Positions 1 to 13,320 of a stretch of 40,911 bases of DNA are shown piece by piece (within the stretch, counting starts at the first letter, position 1; each line of letters opens with the position of its first letter). Source of the stretch: Nocardioides bruguierae (GTDB lineage: Bacteria; Actinomycetota; Actinomycetes; Propionibacteriales; Nocardioidaceae); contig NZ_JAMOIL010000020.1 of the NCBI RefSeq assembly GCF_023656415.1, positions 1-40,911 of the forward strand, written 5' to 3'. The position numbers were made by a program, and so were the translations under genes. Under the pieces are notes generated by a model. That model saw nothing but the letters and a program-made list of their open reading frames with translations. It had not been told where the DNA came from and ran no database searches.

Positions 1-1
1 A

Positions 2-16
2 CACGAAGGCCTCCTT
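2..16 (-). promoter_or_regulatory. Ribosome-binding site and GTG start of a gene leaving the left edge
   Basis: On the minus strand the sequence AAGGAGG (positions 16-10) is followed after 5 bases by GTG (4-2). This is a near-perfect Shine-Dalgarno site and spacing, so a minus-strand gene downstream of pyk probably begins here and runs out of the window. Its product cannot be read. The site lies inside the second arm of the inverted repeat at 4-67. Confidence 0.4.
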
Positions 17-67
17 GGTGGCGGAGCGGTTCCTAGACAGCTCCACTCCACACCCGGGAGGCCTTCG
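4..67 (-). repeat. Inverted repeat able to mask the ribosome-binding site
   Basis: Arms 4-14 and 57-67 are perfectly complementary over 11 bp (CGAAGGCCTCC / GGAGGCCTTCG), with a second 5-bp pairing inside (23-27 with 40-44). In a minus-strand transcript the GGAGG of the candidate ribosome-binding site would be base-paired up to the GTG start. That this regulates translation is inferred from position only. It could instead be a protein-binding palindrome. Confidence 0.5.
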
Positions 68-154
68 TCCACCTACACCTCAGACCGTGTCGTCACACGA
101 TCTCGACCAACGTGCCTGGGCATCACACCTAGCCGACAGGAGCAGCCCTCGACG

Positions 155-195
155 GCACGAGGGCCGCCCCACCGGTGGTGGGACGGCCCTCGTGC
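155..195 (-). terminator. Hairpin terminator after pyk
   Basis: A perfect 12-bp stem (155-166 with 184-195, GCACGAGGGCCG) continues after one unpaired base on each side into a 6-bp stem (168-173 with 177-182) closed by a 3-base loop. It begins 19 bases downstream of the pyk stop. There is no T-tract, which is usual for actinomycete hairpin terminators. Confidence 0.75.
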
Positions 196-214
196 GGGTG
201 CCGGACGCGGTGCG

Positions 215-1675
215 TCAGGCCTGCGGCTCGTAGGCGGGGGTGACGCGGTTGATGGCGTCGCCGATCCGGTGCACGCGCAGCGCGTTGGTGGACCCGGGGA
301 TGCCCGGGGGCGCACCGGCGACGATGACGACGAGGTCACCCTCCTCGACGCGGCCGATCTTGAGCAGCGCCTCGTCGACCTGGCGCACCATCTGGTCGGT
401 GTGCTCGGCCTCGTCGGTCAGGAAGGTCTCCACGCCCCAGCTCAGGGCCAGGCGCGACCGCACCCGGGACTCCGGGCTGAACGCCAGCACCGGCGGCGCA
501 CCACGCAGGCGCGACATCCGACGGGCGGTGTCGCCGGTGGTCGTGAACGCCACCAGGTAGGACGCGCCCACGCCGGCGGCCACGTCGCCCGCGGCCTTGG
601 CGATGACGCCCGACTTCGTCCGCGGCGCCCACTTGATGTCGGCGAACCCGAAGTGCTCGTCGGAGAGCGCGCGACGCTCGGTGGTCTCCACGATCCGCGC
701 CATGGTCTCCACGGTGTGGATCGGGTAGTCGCCCACGCTGGTCTCGCCCGAGAGCATCACCGCGTCGGCGCCGTCGAGCACGGCGTTGGCCACGTCGGAG
801 GCCTCCGCACGCGTCGGGGACGGGGAGGAGATCATGGACTCCAGCATCTGCGTGGCCACGATGACCGGCTTGGCGTTGAGCCGCGCCTTCTCCACGATCT
901 GCTTCTGCAGGAACGGCACGTCCTCCAGCGGGCACTCCACCGCCAGGTCGCCACGGGCGACCATGAAGCCGTCGAACGCGCGGATGACCTCGTCGAGGTT
1001 GTCGATGGCCTGCGGCTTCTCGATCTTGGCGATGATCGGGAGGCGGATGCCCTCCTCGTCCATCACCTTGCGCACGTCCTGCGCGTCCTTGGCGTCACGC
1101 ACGAACGAGAGGGCGATGAAGTCGACGCCGAGGTGCAGCGCGAACCGCAGGTCCTCGATGTCCTTCTCGCTCATCGCCGGCACCGAGACGGCCACGCCGG
1201 GCAGGTTGATGCCCTTGTGGTCGCTCACCTTGCCGCCGACCAGCACCTCGCAGCGCACGTCGGTGTCGGTGACCTCGATGGCACGCAGACGGACCTTGCC
1301 GTCGTCGATGAGGATCGGGTCGCCGACCTTCACGTCACCGGGCAGGCCCTTGTAGGTGGTGCCGCAGGACTCGGCGTCACCGGGCACGTCGCGGGTGGTG
1401 ATGGTCCACTCCATGCCACGGCGCAGCTGGACGGGCCCGTCCGCGAAGGTCTCCAGACGGATCTTCGGGCCCTGGAGGTCCGCCAGCACGGCGACCGCCT
1501 TCCCGGAGTCGTCCGAGGCGGCGCGGACGTGGTGGTAACGCTCCGCGTGCTCCTCGTGAGACCCGTGACTCATGTTCAGCCGGGCGACATCCATCCCGGC
1601 GTACACGAGCTCACGGATGCGGCGGGGGGTGCCGACAGCGGGACCCAGGGTGCAGACGATCTTGGCTCTTCGCAC
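215..1675 (-). CDS. pyk: Pyruvate kinase
   Basis: The product converts phosphoenolpyruvate and ADP to pyruvate and ATP, the last step of glycolysis, in the cytoplasm. It is 486 residues, normal for the family. Visible motifs are RRAKIVCTLGPA at the N-terminus, ARLNMSHGS, LADLQGPKIR, the active-site stretch MVARGDLAVE, VIVATQMLESM and GADAVMLSGETSVGDYP. The GTG at 1675 is chosen because homologues begin VRRAKIV or MRRAKIV. In addition, a good -10/-35 pair at 1736-1764 would start transcription near 1729, which excludes the in-frame GTG at 1735. The ribosome-binding site is weak (AAGGGG, about 15 bases upstream). The gene is transcribed alone, between the gltD terminator and its own hairpin. 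Identity is certain; the start is likely. Confidence 0.96.
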   Translation of the reverse strand: MRRAKIVCTLGPAVGTPRRIRELVYAGMDVARLNMSHGSHEEHAERYHHVRAASDDSGKAVAVLADLQGPKIRLETFADGPVQLRRGMEWTITTRDVPGDAESCGTTYKGLPGDVKVGDPILIDDGKVRLRAIEVTDTDVRCEVLVGGKVSDHKGINLPGVAVSVPAMSEKDIEDLRFALHLGVDFIALSFVRDAKDAQDVRKVMDEEGIRLPIIAKIEKPQAIDNLDEVIRAFDGFMVARGDLAVECPLEDVPFLQKQIVEKARLNAKPVIVATQMLESMISSPSPTRAEASDVANAVLDGADAVMLSGETSVGDYPIHTVETMARIVETTERRALSDEHFGFADIKWAPRTKSGVIAKAAGDVAAGVGASYLVAFTTTGDTARRMSRLRGAPPVLAFSPESRVRSRLALSWGVETFLTDEAEHTDQMVRQVDEALLKIGRVEEGDLVVIVAGAPPGIPGSTNALRVHRIGDAINRVTPAYEPQA

Positions 1676-1735
1676 CCGCTCAGAGTACCGGCCCCTTGGA
1701 TCGTTCCAGCCACCGGCCGCCCCCTGGACGGCCAC

Positions 1736-1764
1736 ATTTCACCTTCCCAGGCGCAACTTGTCAG
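1736..1764 (-). promoter_or_regulatory. pyk promoter, sigma-70 type
   Basis: On the minus strand CTGACA (1764-1759, five of six matches to TTGACA) is separated by 17 bases from TGAAAT (1741-1736, four of six matches to TATAAT). The predicted transcript starts near 1729, giving a leader of about 54 bases before the GTG at 1675. Confidence 0.55.
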
Positions 1765-1831
1765 ATAAGTCACCCCGCGGGTGGCCCGGGGAAGGCGTGC
1801 GAGGAGGGTCGGCCCGACGACGGGAAAAGGT

Positions 1832-1868
1832 CGGAGCCGGGCCGACCATGAGGGTCGACCCGGCTCCG
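1832..1868 (-). terminator. Terminator of the gltBD operon
   Basis: A 10-bp stem (1832-1841 with 1859-1868, CGGAGCCGGG) continues after one mismatch with 5 more pairs and a 5-base loop. On the minus strand a run of four T (1827-1824) follows. It begins 24 bases after the gltD stop. Confidence 0.8.
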
Positions 1869-1892
1869 GGTGCTGCAGGAGCGCCGGGGCGC

Positions 1893-3359
1893 TCAGGCCA
1901 TCAGCGGACGGTCCGTCGGCTTGATCGGCGCGGGCAGCGCCGTCGAGCCGGTGAGGTAGGCGTCCACGTGGGAGGCAGCGGCGCGGCCCTCCGCGATCGC
2001 CCAGACGATGAGCGACTGGCCGCGGCCGGCGTCGCCGGCCACGAAGACGCCGGGCTTGGAGGACTGGTAGTCCGCCCCGCGCTTGACGTTGCCGCGCTCG
2101 TCCAGGTCCACGCCCAGCTGCTCGACCAGGCCCTGCTTCTGCGGGCCGGTGAAGCCCATGGCGAAGAGCACCAGGTCGGCCGGGATCTCGCGCTCGGTGC
2201 CCTCGACCTCGGTGAGCTTGCCGCCCTCGAAGACAACCTCGACGATGCGCAGGCCCTTGACGTTGCCGTTGCCGTCGCCCACGAACTCCTTGGTGGAGGC
2301 CGAGTAGACGCGCTCGCCGCCCTCCTCGTGGGCCGAGGAGACGCGGTAGATCATCGGGTAGGTCGGCCACGGCTGGCCCGCGGGCCGGTCCTCGCCGGGC
2401 TGCGGCATGATCTCCAGCTGCGTGATCGACGCGGCGCCCTGACGGATCGAGGTGCCGAGGCAGTCGGCGCCGGTGTCGCCGCCGCCGATGATGACGACGT
2501 GCTTGTCGGTGGCGGTGATCTGCCCCTCGACGCTCTGGCCGACCGCGGTGCGGTTGGCCTGCGGCAGGAACTCCATCGCCTGGTGGATGCCGTTCAGCTC
2601 GCGGCCCGGGGCCCCGAGGTCGCGCGGCACCGTGGAGCCGATGGCCAGGACGACGGCGTCGTACCGCTCGGCCAGCTTCTCCCCCGTCAGCTCGCCGCCG
2701 ACGTCCACGCCCGTGCGGAAGACGGTGCCCTCGCGACGCATCTGCTCCAGGCGCCGGTCGAGGTGCTTCTTCTCCATCTTGAACTCGGGGATGCCGTAGC
2801 GCAGGAGGCCACCGACGGCGTCCGCCCGCTCGTAGACCGCGACCGTGTGACCGGCGCGGGTGAGCTGCTGGGCGGCGGCGAGGCCGGCGGGGCCGGAGCC
2901 CACGACCGCGACGGTGCGGCCCGAGAGCCACTCCGGCGGCTGCGGGGTCACGTAGCCGGACTCCCACGCCTTGTCGATGATCGAGACCTCGACGTTCTTG
3001 ATGGTCACCGGGTCCTGGTTGATGCCCAGGACGCAGGCGGTCTCGCAGGGCGCGGGGCAGAGGCGACCGGTGAACTCCGGGAAGTTGTTGGTCGCGTGCA
3101 GACGCTCGATCGCGTCGGCCCAGTCACCGCGGTACACCAGGTCGTTCCACTCCGGGATGATGTTGCCCAGCGGGCAGCCCTGGTGGCAGAACGGGATGCC
3201 GCAGTCCATGCAGCGGCTCGCCTGCGGCGTGATGATCGGCAGCAGCGCGCGACCGATGCCGTCGGGATAGACCTCGTCCCAGTCGTTGACGCGCTCCTCG
3301 ACGGGGCGGCGTCCTGCGACGGCACGCCCCTCCTTGAGGAATCCCTTGGGGTCAGCCAT
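1893..3359 (-). CDS. gltD: Glutamate synthase (NADPH), small subunit
   Basis: This is the electron-input subunit of glutamate synthase. It oxidises NADPH on FAD and passes electrons through iron-sulfur clusters to GltB. The 488 residues match the family. The N-terminal ferredoxin-like part has cysteines 50, 53, 58 and 62 and a second group at 101, 105 and 109. An FAD-binding VVGSGPAGL lies near 152-160, the NADPH-binding IIGGGDTGADC near 290-300, and the closing FAD motif FVAGDAGRGQSLIVWAI near the C-terminus. The ATG at 3359 is preceded 9 bases upstream by GGAGGG, a strong ribosome-binding site; an in-frame GTG at 3404 lacks this. gltD follows gltB after 66 bases in the same direction and is closed by the hairpin at 1832-1868. 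Confidence 0.96.
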   Translation of the reverse strand: MADPKGFLKEGRAVAGRRPVEERVNDWDEVYPDGIGRALLPIITPQASRCMDCGIPFCHQGCPLGNIIPEWNDLVYRGDWADAIERLHATNNFPEFTGRLCPAPCETACVLGINQDPVTIKNVEVSIIDKAWESGYVTPQPPEWLSGRTVAVVGSGPAGLAAAQQLTRAGHTVAVYERADAVGGLLRYGIPEFKMEKKHLDRRLEQMRREGTVFRTGVDVGGELTGEKLAERYDAVVLAIGSTVPRDLGAPGRELNGIHQAMEFLPQANRTAVGQSVEGQITATDKHVVIIGGGDTGADCLGTSIRQGAASITQLEIMPQPGEDRPAGQPWPTYPMIYRVSSAHEEGGERVYSASTKEFVGDGNGNVKGLRIVEVVFEGGKLTEVEGTEREIPADLVLFAMGFTGPQKQGLVEQLGVDLDERGNVKRGADYQSSKPGVFVAGDAGRGQSLIVWAIAEGRAAASHVDAYLTGSTALPAPIKPTDRPLMA

Positions 3360-3425
3360 CGTGCTCAGCCCTCCGTCGTGGTGCCGGCCGTGCGCACCGC
3401 GCACGGGAAGGTGGAAGTCACGCGG

Positions 3426-7982
<4,557 letters not shown>

Positions 7983-8016
7983 CGGGTGTTCTCCCGTCGT
8001 CGTCGGCACCGGGCAG

Positions 8017-8044
8017 CCCCTCACGCTCGTCGACGAGCGAGGGG
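8017..8044 (-). promoter_or_regulatory. Hairpin or palindrome in the gltB leader
   Basis: The 16-bp sequence CGCTCGTCGACGAGCG (8024-8039) is perfectly self-complementary. After one mismatch the pairing continues (8019-8022 with 8041-8044, including one G-T pair). It ends about 20 bases before the gltB ribosome-binding site. It could be an RNA hairpin or a protein-binding site; I do not recognise a known element. Confidence 0.5.
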
Positions 8045-8074
8045 TCGAACCGGCTGCTGGCGGGTGGTGCTGGA

Positions 8075-8090
8075 ACTGGTCGTGACCAGT
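8075..8090 (-). promoter_or_regulatory. Second palindrome in the gltB leader
   Basis: ACTGGTC and GACCAGT are 7-bp inverted arms separated by GT. The site lies between the candidate -10 (8130-8135) and the gltB start, so it could be a downstream operator or a leader hairpin. It does not resemble the AmtR or GlnR boxes I know. Confidence 0.45.
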
Positions 8091-8129
8091 CATGACTGCC
8101 GGGGACGACGTTGGCCCTCGCGCGCTAGA

Positions 8130-8135
8130 AGATTA
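8130..8135 (-). promoter_or_regulatory. Candidate gltB -10 element
   Basis: TAATCT on the minus strand lies in the only A/T-richer patch between lgt and gltB. It would give a leader of about 140 bases. No convincing -35 element is present. Confidence 0.3.
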
Positions 8136-8177
8136 CCACCGGGTTTCGCGGAGTCCCGCACCGCGGACACGGTGACC

Positions 8178-8193
8178 GCCGGTTGAGACCGGC
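8178..8193 (-). terminator. Short hairpin directly after lgt
   Basis: GCCGGT and ACCGGC form a 6-bp stem with a 4-base loop immediately after the lgt stop codon (8194-8196). It may end the trpCBA-lgt transcript. No T-run follows, so this is a weak call. Confidence 0.35.
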
Positions 8194-9171
8194 TCAGGCG
8201 TCGGGGCGGGGTTCGGCGGGAGCCTCGTCCGGGTCCTCGTCCGGGGCCTCCTCCGGGTTCACCTCGGCCCCGGGCTCGACAGGCTCGTCAGGCTCCACCG
8301 GCTCGTCGCGCAGCGCGTGGCCGCGGGCGGTGAGGACGTCGGTCTCACGGCCCGGACGCAGGCGCGCCGAGACGACGAAGTAGACGGCCGCGAGCACGAA
8401 CATCGCCAGCGAGAGCCACACGTTCCAGCGCAGGCCACCGACGTCGGAGAGCTCCACGGAGTCGATCCGCAGGTTCTCGATCCAGGCGCGGCCGGCGGTG
8501 TAGGCCATCACGTAGGCGGCCAGCACCCGGCCGTGACCGAGGCGGAAGCGTCGGTCCAGCCAGATCACCAGGAAGAACGCCCCCAGCGCCCACAGCGACT
8601 CGTAGAGGAAGGTGGGGTGGAAGAGCGTGTCCGCGGGGTACTGGGCGCGCACGCTGTCGCGGTCCGGGTCGATCTCCAGGCCCCACGGCAGCGTGGTCGG
8701 GCTCCCGTACAGCTCCTGGTTGAAGTAGTTGCCCCAGCGGCCCATGGCCTGGGCGATCAGCACGCCCGGGGCGATGGCGTCGAGCAGCGGCAGGATGCGC
8801 AGGCCCTTGAGCCGCGCGCCGATGGCGATGCCCACCGCGCCCAGGGCGATGCCGCCCCAGATGCCGAGGCCACCGCGCCAGACGTAGAGGGCCTCCCACG
8901 GGCTCCCGCCGGGGCCGAAGTAGCGGTCCCACTCGGTGACCACGTGGTAGAGCCGCGCGCCGACCAGGCCGAACGGCACCGCCCACAGGGCGAGGTCCTG
9001 GATGTCGCCGACGCGTCCACCGCGGGCGGCCCAGCGGCGCTCGCCGATCCAGACGGCGGCCACGATGCCCGCGATGATGCACAGCGCGTAGGCGCGGATC
9101 GGCACGGGGCCGAGGTACCAGACGCCCTCGGACGGGCTGGGGATGGCCAGCACGGCCAGCTGGGGCAGCAC
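8194..9171 (-). CDS. lgt: Prolipoprotein diacylglyceryl transferase
   Basis: Lgt moves diacylglycerol from phosphatidylglycerol to the lipobox cysteine of prolipoproteins, the first step of lipoprotein maturation at the inner membrane (LspA, encoded at 39632-40237, acts next). The 325-residue product has the usual multi-span layout. The signature is seen as MGRWGNYFNQELYG, followed by HPTFLYESLW. The last 45 or so residues are an acidic proline/glutamate tail with EPVEP repeats, longer than in many homologues and probably disordered in the cytoplasm. The GTG at 9171 has GGAGGT 7 bases upstream and lies 3 bases after the trpA stop, so lgt is translated from the trp transcript. Confidence 0.95.
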   Translation of the reverse strand: MLPQLAVLAIPSPSEGVWYLGPVPIRAYALCIIAGIVAAVWIGERRWAARGGRVGDIQDLALWAVPFGLVGARLYHVVTEWDRYFGPGGSPWEALYVWRGGLGIWGGIALGAVGIAIGARLKGLRILPLLDAIAPGVLIAQAMGRWGNYFNQELYGSPTTLPWGLEIDPDRDSVRAQYPADTLFHPTFLYESLWALGAFFLVIWLDRRFRLGHGRVLAAYVMAYTAGRAWIENLRIDSVELSDVGGLRWNVWLSLAMFVLAAVYFVVSARLRPGRETDVLTARGHALRDEPVEPDEPVEPGAEVNPEEAPDEDPDEAPAEPRPDA

Positions 9172-9174
9172 GCC

Positions 9175-9980
9175 TCAGACCTCCCGCACGCCGCGGGCGA
9201 GGTCCTCGGTCAGCGTGCGCAGCGCCGACAGACCGGCGGCGCGGTCGCTGCCGGCGTCCAGGAGCGTGCGCACGAACGCGGAGCCGACGATCACGCCGTC
9301 GGCGAAACGCGCCACGTCGGCGGCCTGTGCCCCGGTGCTGACGCCGAGGCCCACCCCGACGGGCAGGCCGGGCTGGGCCGAGAGGGTCTTGGTGCGCTCC
9401 ACGAGCGGGCCGGCGAGGCCGCTGGTGGTGGTGCGGGCGCCGGTGACGCCCATGACCGCGGTGGCGTACACGAAGCCGCGGCAGGCCGCCGTCGTCATCG
9501 TGATGCGCTCGTCGGTGGAGGACGGGGAGACCAGGAAGACCTTGTCGAGGTCGTGGGCGTCGGCCGCGGCGATCCACTCGGGCGCGAAGTCGGGCGTGAG
9601 GTCAGGGGTGATGAGCCCCGCTCCCCCGGCGTCGCCCAGCGAGGCGGCGAACTTCTCCACGCCGTAGCGCTCGACCGGGTTCCAGTAGGTCATGACGAGG
9701 GTCGGCACGCCGGTGGCGGCGACGGCCTCGACGGTGCGCAGGACGTCGGCGGTGCGGGTGCCGCCCTCGAGCGCCTGCTGGGCGGCGGCCTGGACCGTGG
9801 GGCCGTCCATCACCGGGTCGGTGTAGGGCAGACCGATCTCGATCACGTCGCAGCCGGCGTCGACCATCACCTTCATGGCCTCGATCGAGCCCTCGTGGTC
9901 CGGGAACCCGGCGGGCAGGTAGCCGACGAGCGCGGCGCGCCCCTCGGCACGGGCCTGCTCGTAGGCCGTGGCGGTGGTGC

Positions 9981-9984
<4 letters not shown>
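9175..9984 (-). CDS. trpA: Tryptophan synthase alpha chain
   Basis: The alpha subunit cleaves indole-3-glycerol phosphate to indole and glyceraldehyde-3-phosphate and passes indole to TrpB through a tunnel. The 269-residue barrel carries the catalytic acids at Glu49 (DVIEIGLPY) and Asp60 ([10 protein letters not shown]), the same numbers as in the enteric enzyme. GTG at 9984 overlaps the trpB stop by four bases (GTGA), with a GGAG-type site just upstream inside the trpB tail, so translation of the two subunits is coupled. A phosphate-binding glycine loop is seen in [13 protein letters not shown]. Confidence 0.96.
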
Positions 9985-11278
<1,294 letters not shown>

Positions 11279-11282
<4 letters not shown>

Positions 11283-12061
11283 GCGCCCACTCCCGTCATC
11301 GCACGGACGGCGGCGGTCGGCTCGCCGTCCTTGACCAGTGCCTCCCCCACGAGCACCGCGCGGGCGCCCTCGAGGACGTGCCGCTTCACGTCGTCGGGGG
11401 TGAAGACCCCCGACTCGGCCACCTTGACGACGTCGTCGGGCAGCAGCGGCGCGAGGCGGCCGAACGTGTCGACGTCGACCGCCAGGGTCTTCAGGTTGCG
11501 GGCGTTGACGCCCACGAGGGGGGCGCCCAGGGCCACGGCCCGGGCGCACTCGGCCTCGTCGTGGACCTCGACGAGCACGGTCATCCCGAGCTCGGAGGCC
11601 AGGTCGTGCAGGCGGCGCAGGTCGTCGTCGTCGAGGGCGGCCACGATGAGCAGCACCAGGTCGGCGCCCGCCGCGCGCGCCTCGATCACCTGGTACTCGG
11701 TGACGATGAAGTCCTTGCGCAGGATCGGGGTCTCGACCGCCGCCCGCACGGCGCGCAGGTCCTCCAGGCTCCCGCCGAAGCGGCGCTGCTCGGTGAGCAC
11801 GCTGATCGCGGCCGCCCCGCCGGCCTCGTAGGCGCGCGCGAGGACGGTGGGGTCGGGGATGTCGGCGAGGTGCCCCTTGCTGGGGCTCCTCCGCTTGACC
11901 TCGGAGATCACGCTGGAGCCTGGCGCGCGCAGGTGGGGCATCGGGTCGCGGGCGGGGTCGACGTCGGCCAGCGCGGCCCGCAGGTCGGCCAACGGGGTCG
12001 CCGCCTCGCGGACGGCCAGGTCCTCCCGGACACCGGCGACGATGTCGTCGAGCACGGACAC
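11279..12061 (-). CDS. trpC: Indole-3-glycerol phosphate synthase
   Basis: TrpC closes the indole ring, converting 1-(o-carboxyphenylamino)-1-deoxyribulose 5-phosphate to indole-3-glycerol phosphate, the substrate of TrpA. It is a 260-residue barrel. Family motifs visible are [12 protein letters not shown] (catalytic lysine), [21 protein letters not shown] and [11 protein letters not shown]. The GTG at 12061 is preferred: GAGGT lies 7 bases upstream and homologues begin MSVLDDIV. An in-frame GTG at 12070 would add three residues. It is the first gene of trpCBA-lgt; the 5' region carries a strong hairpin at 12090-12111. No trpM-like gene lies between trpC and trpB. Confidence 0.95.
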
Positions 12062-12089
12062 GCGGTACACCTCGGATCTCTCTGCACGG

Positions 12090-12111
12090 GCCCGGCACGA
12101 CCGTGCCGGGC
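12090..12111 (-). promoter_or_regulatory. Hairpin in the trpC upstream region
   Basis: GCCCGGCAC and GTGCCGGGC form a perfect 9-bp stem with a 4-base loop, 28 bases before the trpC start. No T-run follows and no tryptophan-rich leader peptide is present, so classical attenuation is not supported. The rest of the 282-base gap between trpC and the divergent gene at 12344 shows no gene. Confidence 0.4.
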
Positions 12112-12272
12112 GGGTTCACGCCTCGCCCGAGTCTGTCACGCGGGTGGTGCCCCCCGCCCGGGCAGGGCCGTGGGTGGACGGGGGTGCGGGAGCGGGCGGA
12201 CGGAGGATGACACGCAGGGGTGGTCGCGCCACGCCCTGTGCAGGAGCGCCCGCACGGAGGGCGTGCGTCCAC

Positions 12273-12278
12273 TAGCCT
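12273..12278 (+). promoter_or_regulatory. Candidate -10 element of the first DUF4190 gene
   Basis: TAGCCT lies about 65 bases before the ATG at 12344. Just upstream, CGCACG and CGTGCG (12251-12267) form a 6-bp inverted repeat that would overlap the -35 region and could be an operator. Confidence 0.3.
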
Positions 12279-12343
12279 GCCTGGCACGCGCCGGGCGCTC
12301 GGCCCGTGCGCGCCATCCACCCACCCCTCTCGGAGAGGTATCC

Positions 12344-12646
12344 ATGAGCTACGACGCACCCCCGCCGCCCCCGCCGTACGGAGGCGAGCCGGGCGGCTAC
12401 GCCGCTCCCGCCGGCAAGAGCAAGAAGGCCATCTGGGCCCTCGTGACCGGCATCGTCGGCCTGCTGTGCTGCGGCCCCGCCGCGATCGTCGCGATCGTCC
12501 TGGGCCACCAGGCCAAGGGCGAGATCAGCGCCAGCGGCCAGGAGGGCGCCGGCATGGCGCAGGCGGGCTTCATCCTGGGCATCGTCGGCGTGGTCCTGTG
12601 GGTGCTCATCCTGATCCTCAACGCCGGCTCGTTCATGTCGGTCTGA
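12344..12646 (+). CDS. DUF4190-type small membrane protein
   Basis: The product is 100 residues. It starts with a proline/tyrosine/glycine-rich cytoplasmic segment (about 1-23), then a lysine-rich stretch and two transmembrane helices: about 27-50 ([20 protein letters not shown]) and about 75-95. The short loop between them, [15 protein letters not shown], is the typical DUF4190 feature. No enzymatic function is known for the family. The ATG at 12344 has GAGAGG 5 bases upstream. It stands alone or in tandem with the related gene at 12846, transcribed away from trpC. Confidence 0.85.
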   Translation: MSYDAPPPPPPYGGEPGGYAAPAGKSKKAIWALVTGIVGLLCCGPAAIVAIVLGHQAKGEISASGQEGAGMAQAGFILGIVGVVLWVLILILNAGSFMSV

Positions 12647-12769
12647 TCGCCCTCGCCGCCGCGCTCGCCGTCGTCGACCTCCGGTCCCGGGACCAGGTGC
12701 CGGGTCGACGTCGGCGGGTGCCGGCACCACCGGGGCCGGTAGTCCGTTCCCCCGGCCCCCGGGCACCGC

Positions 12770-12775
12770 TACGGT
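12770..12775 (+). promoter_or_regulatory. Candidate -10 element of the second DUF4190 gene
   Basis: TACGGT lies 70 bases before the ATG at 12846, much the same spacing as for the first paralogue. No clear -35 is seen. The 199 bases between the two genes hold no other gene. Confidence 0.3.
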
Positions 12776-12845
12776 GCCGAACGACCACGTGCGCCCGCAC
12801 CCGGGCGCACGTCTCCCCCACCACCTCGACCCGACGGAGCCGTCC

Positions 12846-13262
12846 ATGAGCGAGACCCCGCCGCCCTACCCGCCCTCCGGCGACCAGCCGCCCGCCTACG
12901 GTGGCCAGCCCTCGTACGGCGGTCAGCCGCCGTACGGCCAGCCTCCCTACGGTGGCCAGCCCGGCTACTCGCAGCCCGAGAACCACCCCCGCGGCACCCT
13001 GATCCTGGTGCTCGGCATCCTCGGCCTCGTGTGCTGCGGCCTCTTCACCGCCCTGCCCGCGTGGATCATGGGCAACAAGGCCCGCAAGGAGACGACCCCC
13101 TCCGGCGTGCCCTACGCCAACGCCGGCCTGATCAAGGCCGGCTGGATCCTGGGCATCATCGGCACGCTGCTGACCGTCGCCGGCATCGCCTTCTACGCGG
13201 TGCTGCTGATCATCAGCGTCTCCACCGGCGGCTTCGAGTACACCTACGACAGCAGCTACTGA
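12846..13262 (+). CDS. DUF4190-type membrane protein with YGGQP repeats
   Basis: The product is 138 residues and a paralogue of the gene just upstream. Residues 1-45 are a proline/glycine/tyrosine-rich cytoplasmic tail with repeated YGGQP or YGQPP units. Two hydrophobic helices follow (about 49-72 and about 100-125) around the loop MGNKARKET, the DUF4190 pattern. Such tails often mediate clustering of membrane proteins; no function is established here. The ATG at 12846 has GGAG 6 bases upstream, and this start gives the expected short N-terminus. It ends at a strong bidirectional hairpin. Confidence 0.85.
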   Translation: MSETPPPYPPSGDQPPAYGGQPSYGGQPPYGQPPYGGQPGYSQPENHPRGTLILVLGILGLVCCGLFTALPAWIMGNKARKETTPSGVPYANAGLIKAGWILGIIGTLLTVAGIAFYAVLLIISVSTGGFEYTYDSSY

Positions 13263-13282
13263 GCACCAGCGGCCCGCCGCGC

Positions 13283-13316
13283 GCACGCCCCCGAGCCGGT
13301 CGGCTCGGGGGCGTGC
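13283..13316. terminator. Bidirectional terminator hairpin
   Basis: GCACGCCCCCGAGCC (13283-13297) and its exact complement (13302-13316) form a perfect 15-bp stem with a GGTC loop. It sits between the converging stops of the DUF4190 gene (13262) and the DUF2752 gene (13321) and can serve both. Confidence 0.85.
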
Positions 13317-13320
13317 GTCG

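Noticed and set aside
1..70. A tRNA-like element at the left edge
   Set aside because: No T-loop (GTTCRANYC) or acceptor pairing of the right length. The inverted arms fit a ribosome-binding-site hairpin better.
8041..8193. An AmtR or GlnR box before gltB
   Set aside because: The palindromes present do not match the published consensus sequences I know for either regulator.
12062..12343. A trp attenuator with a tryptophan-rich leader peptide upstream of trpC
   Set aside because: The short frames on the minus strand here contain no run of Trp codons, and the hairpin at 12090-12111 is not followed by a T-run.
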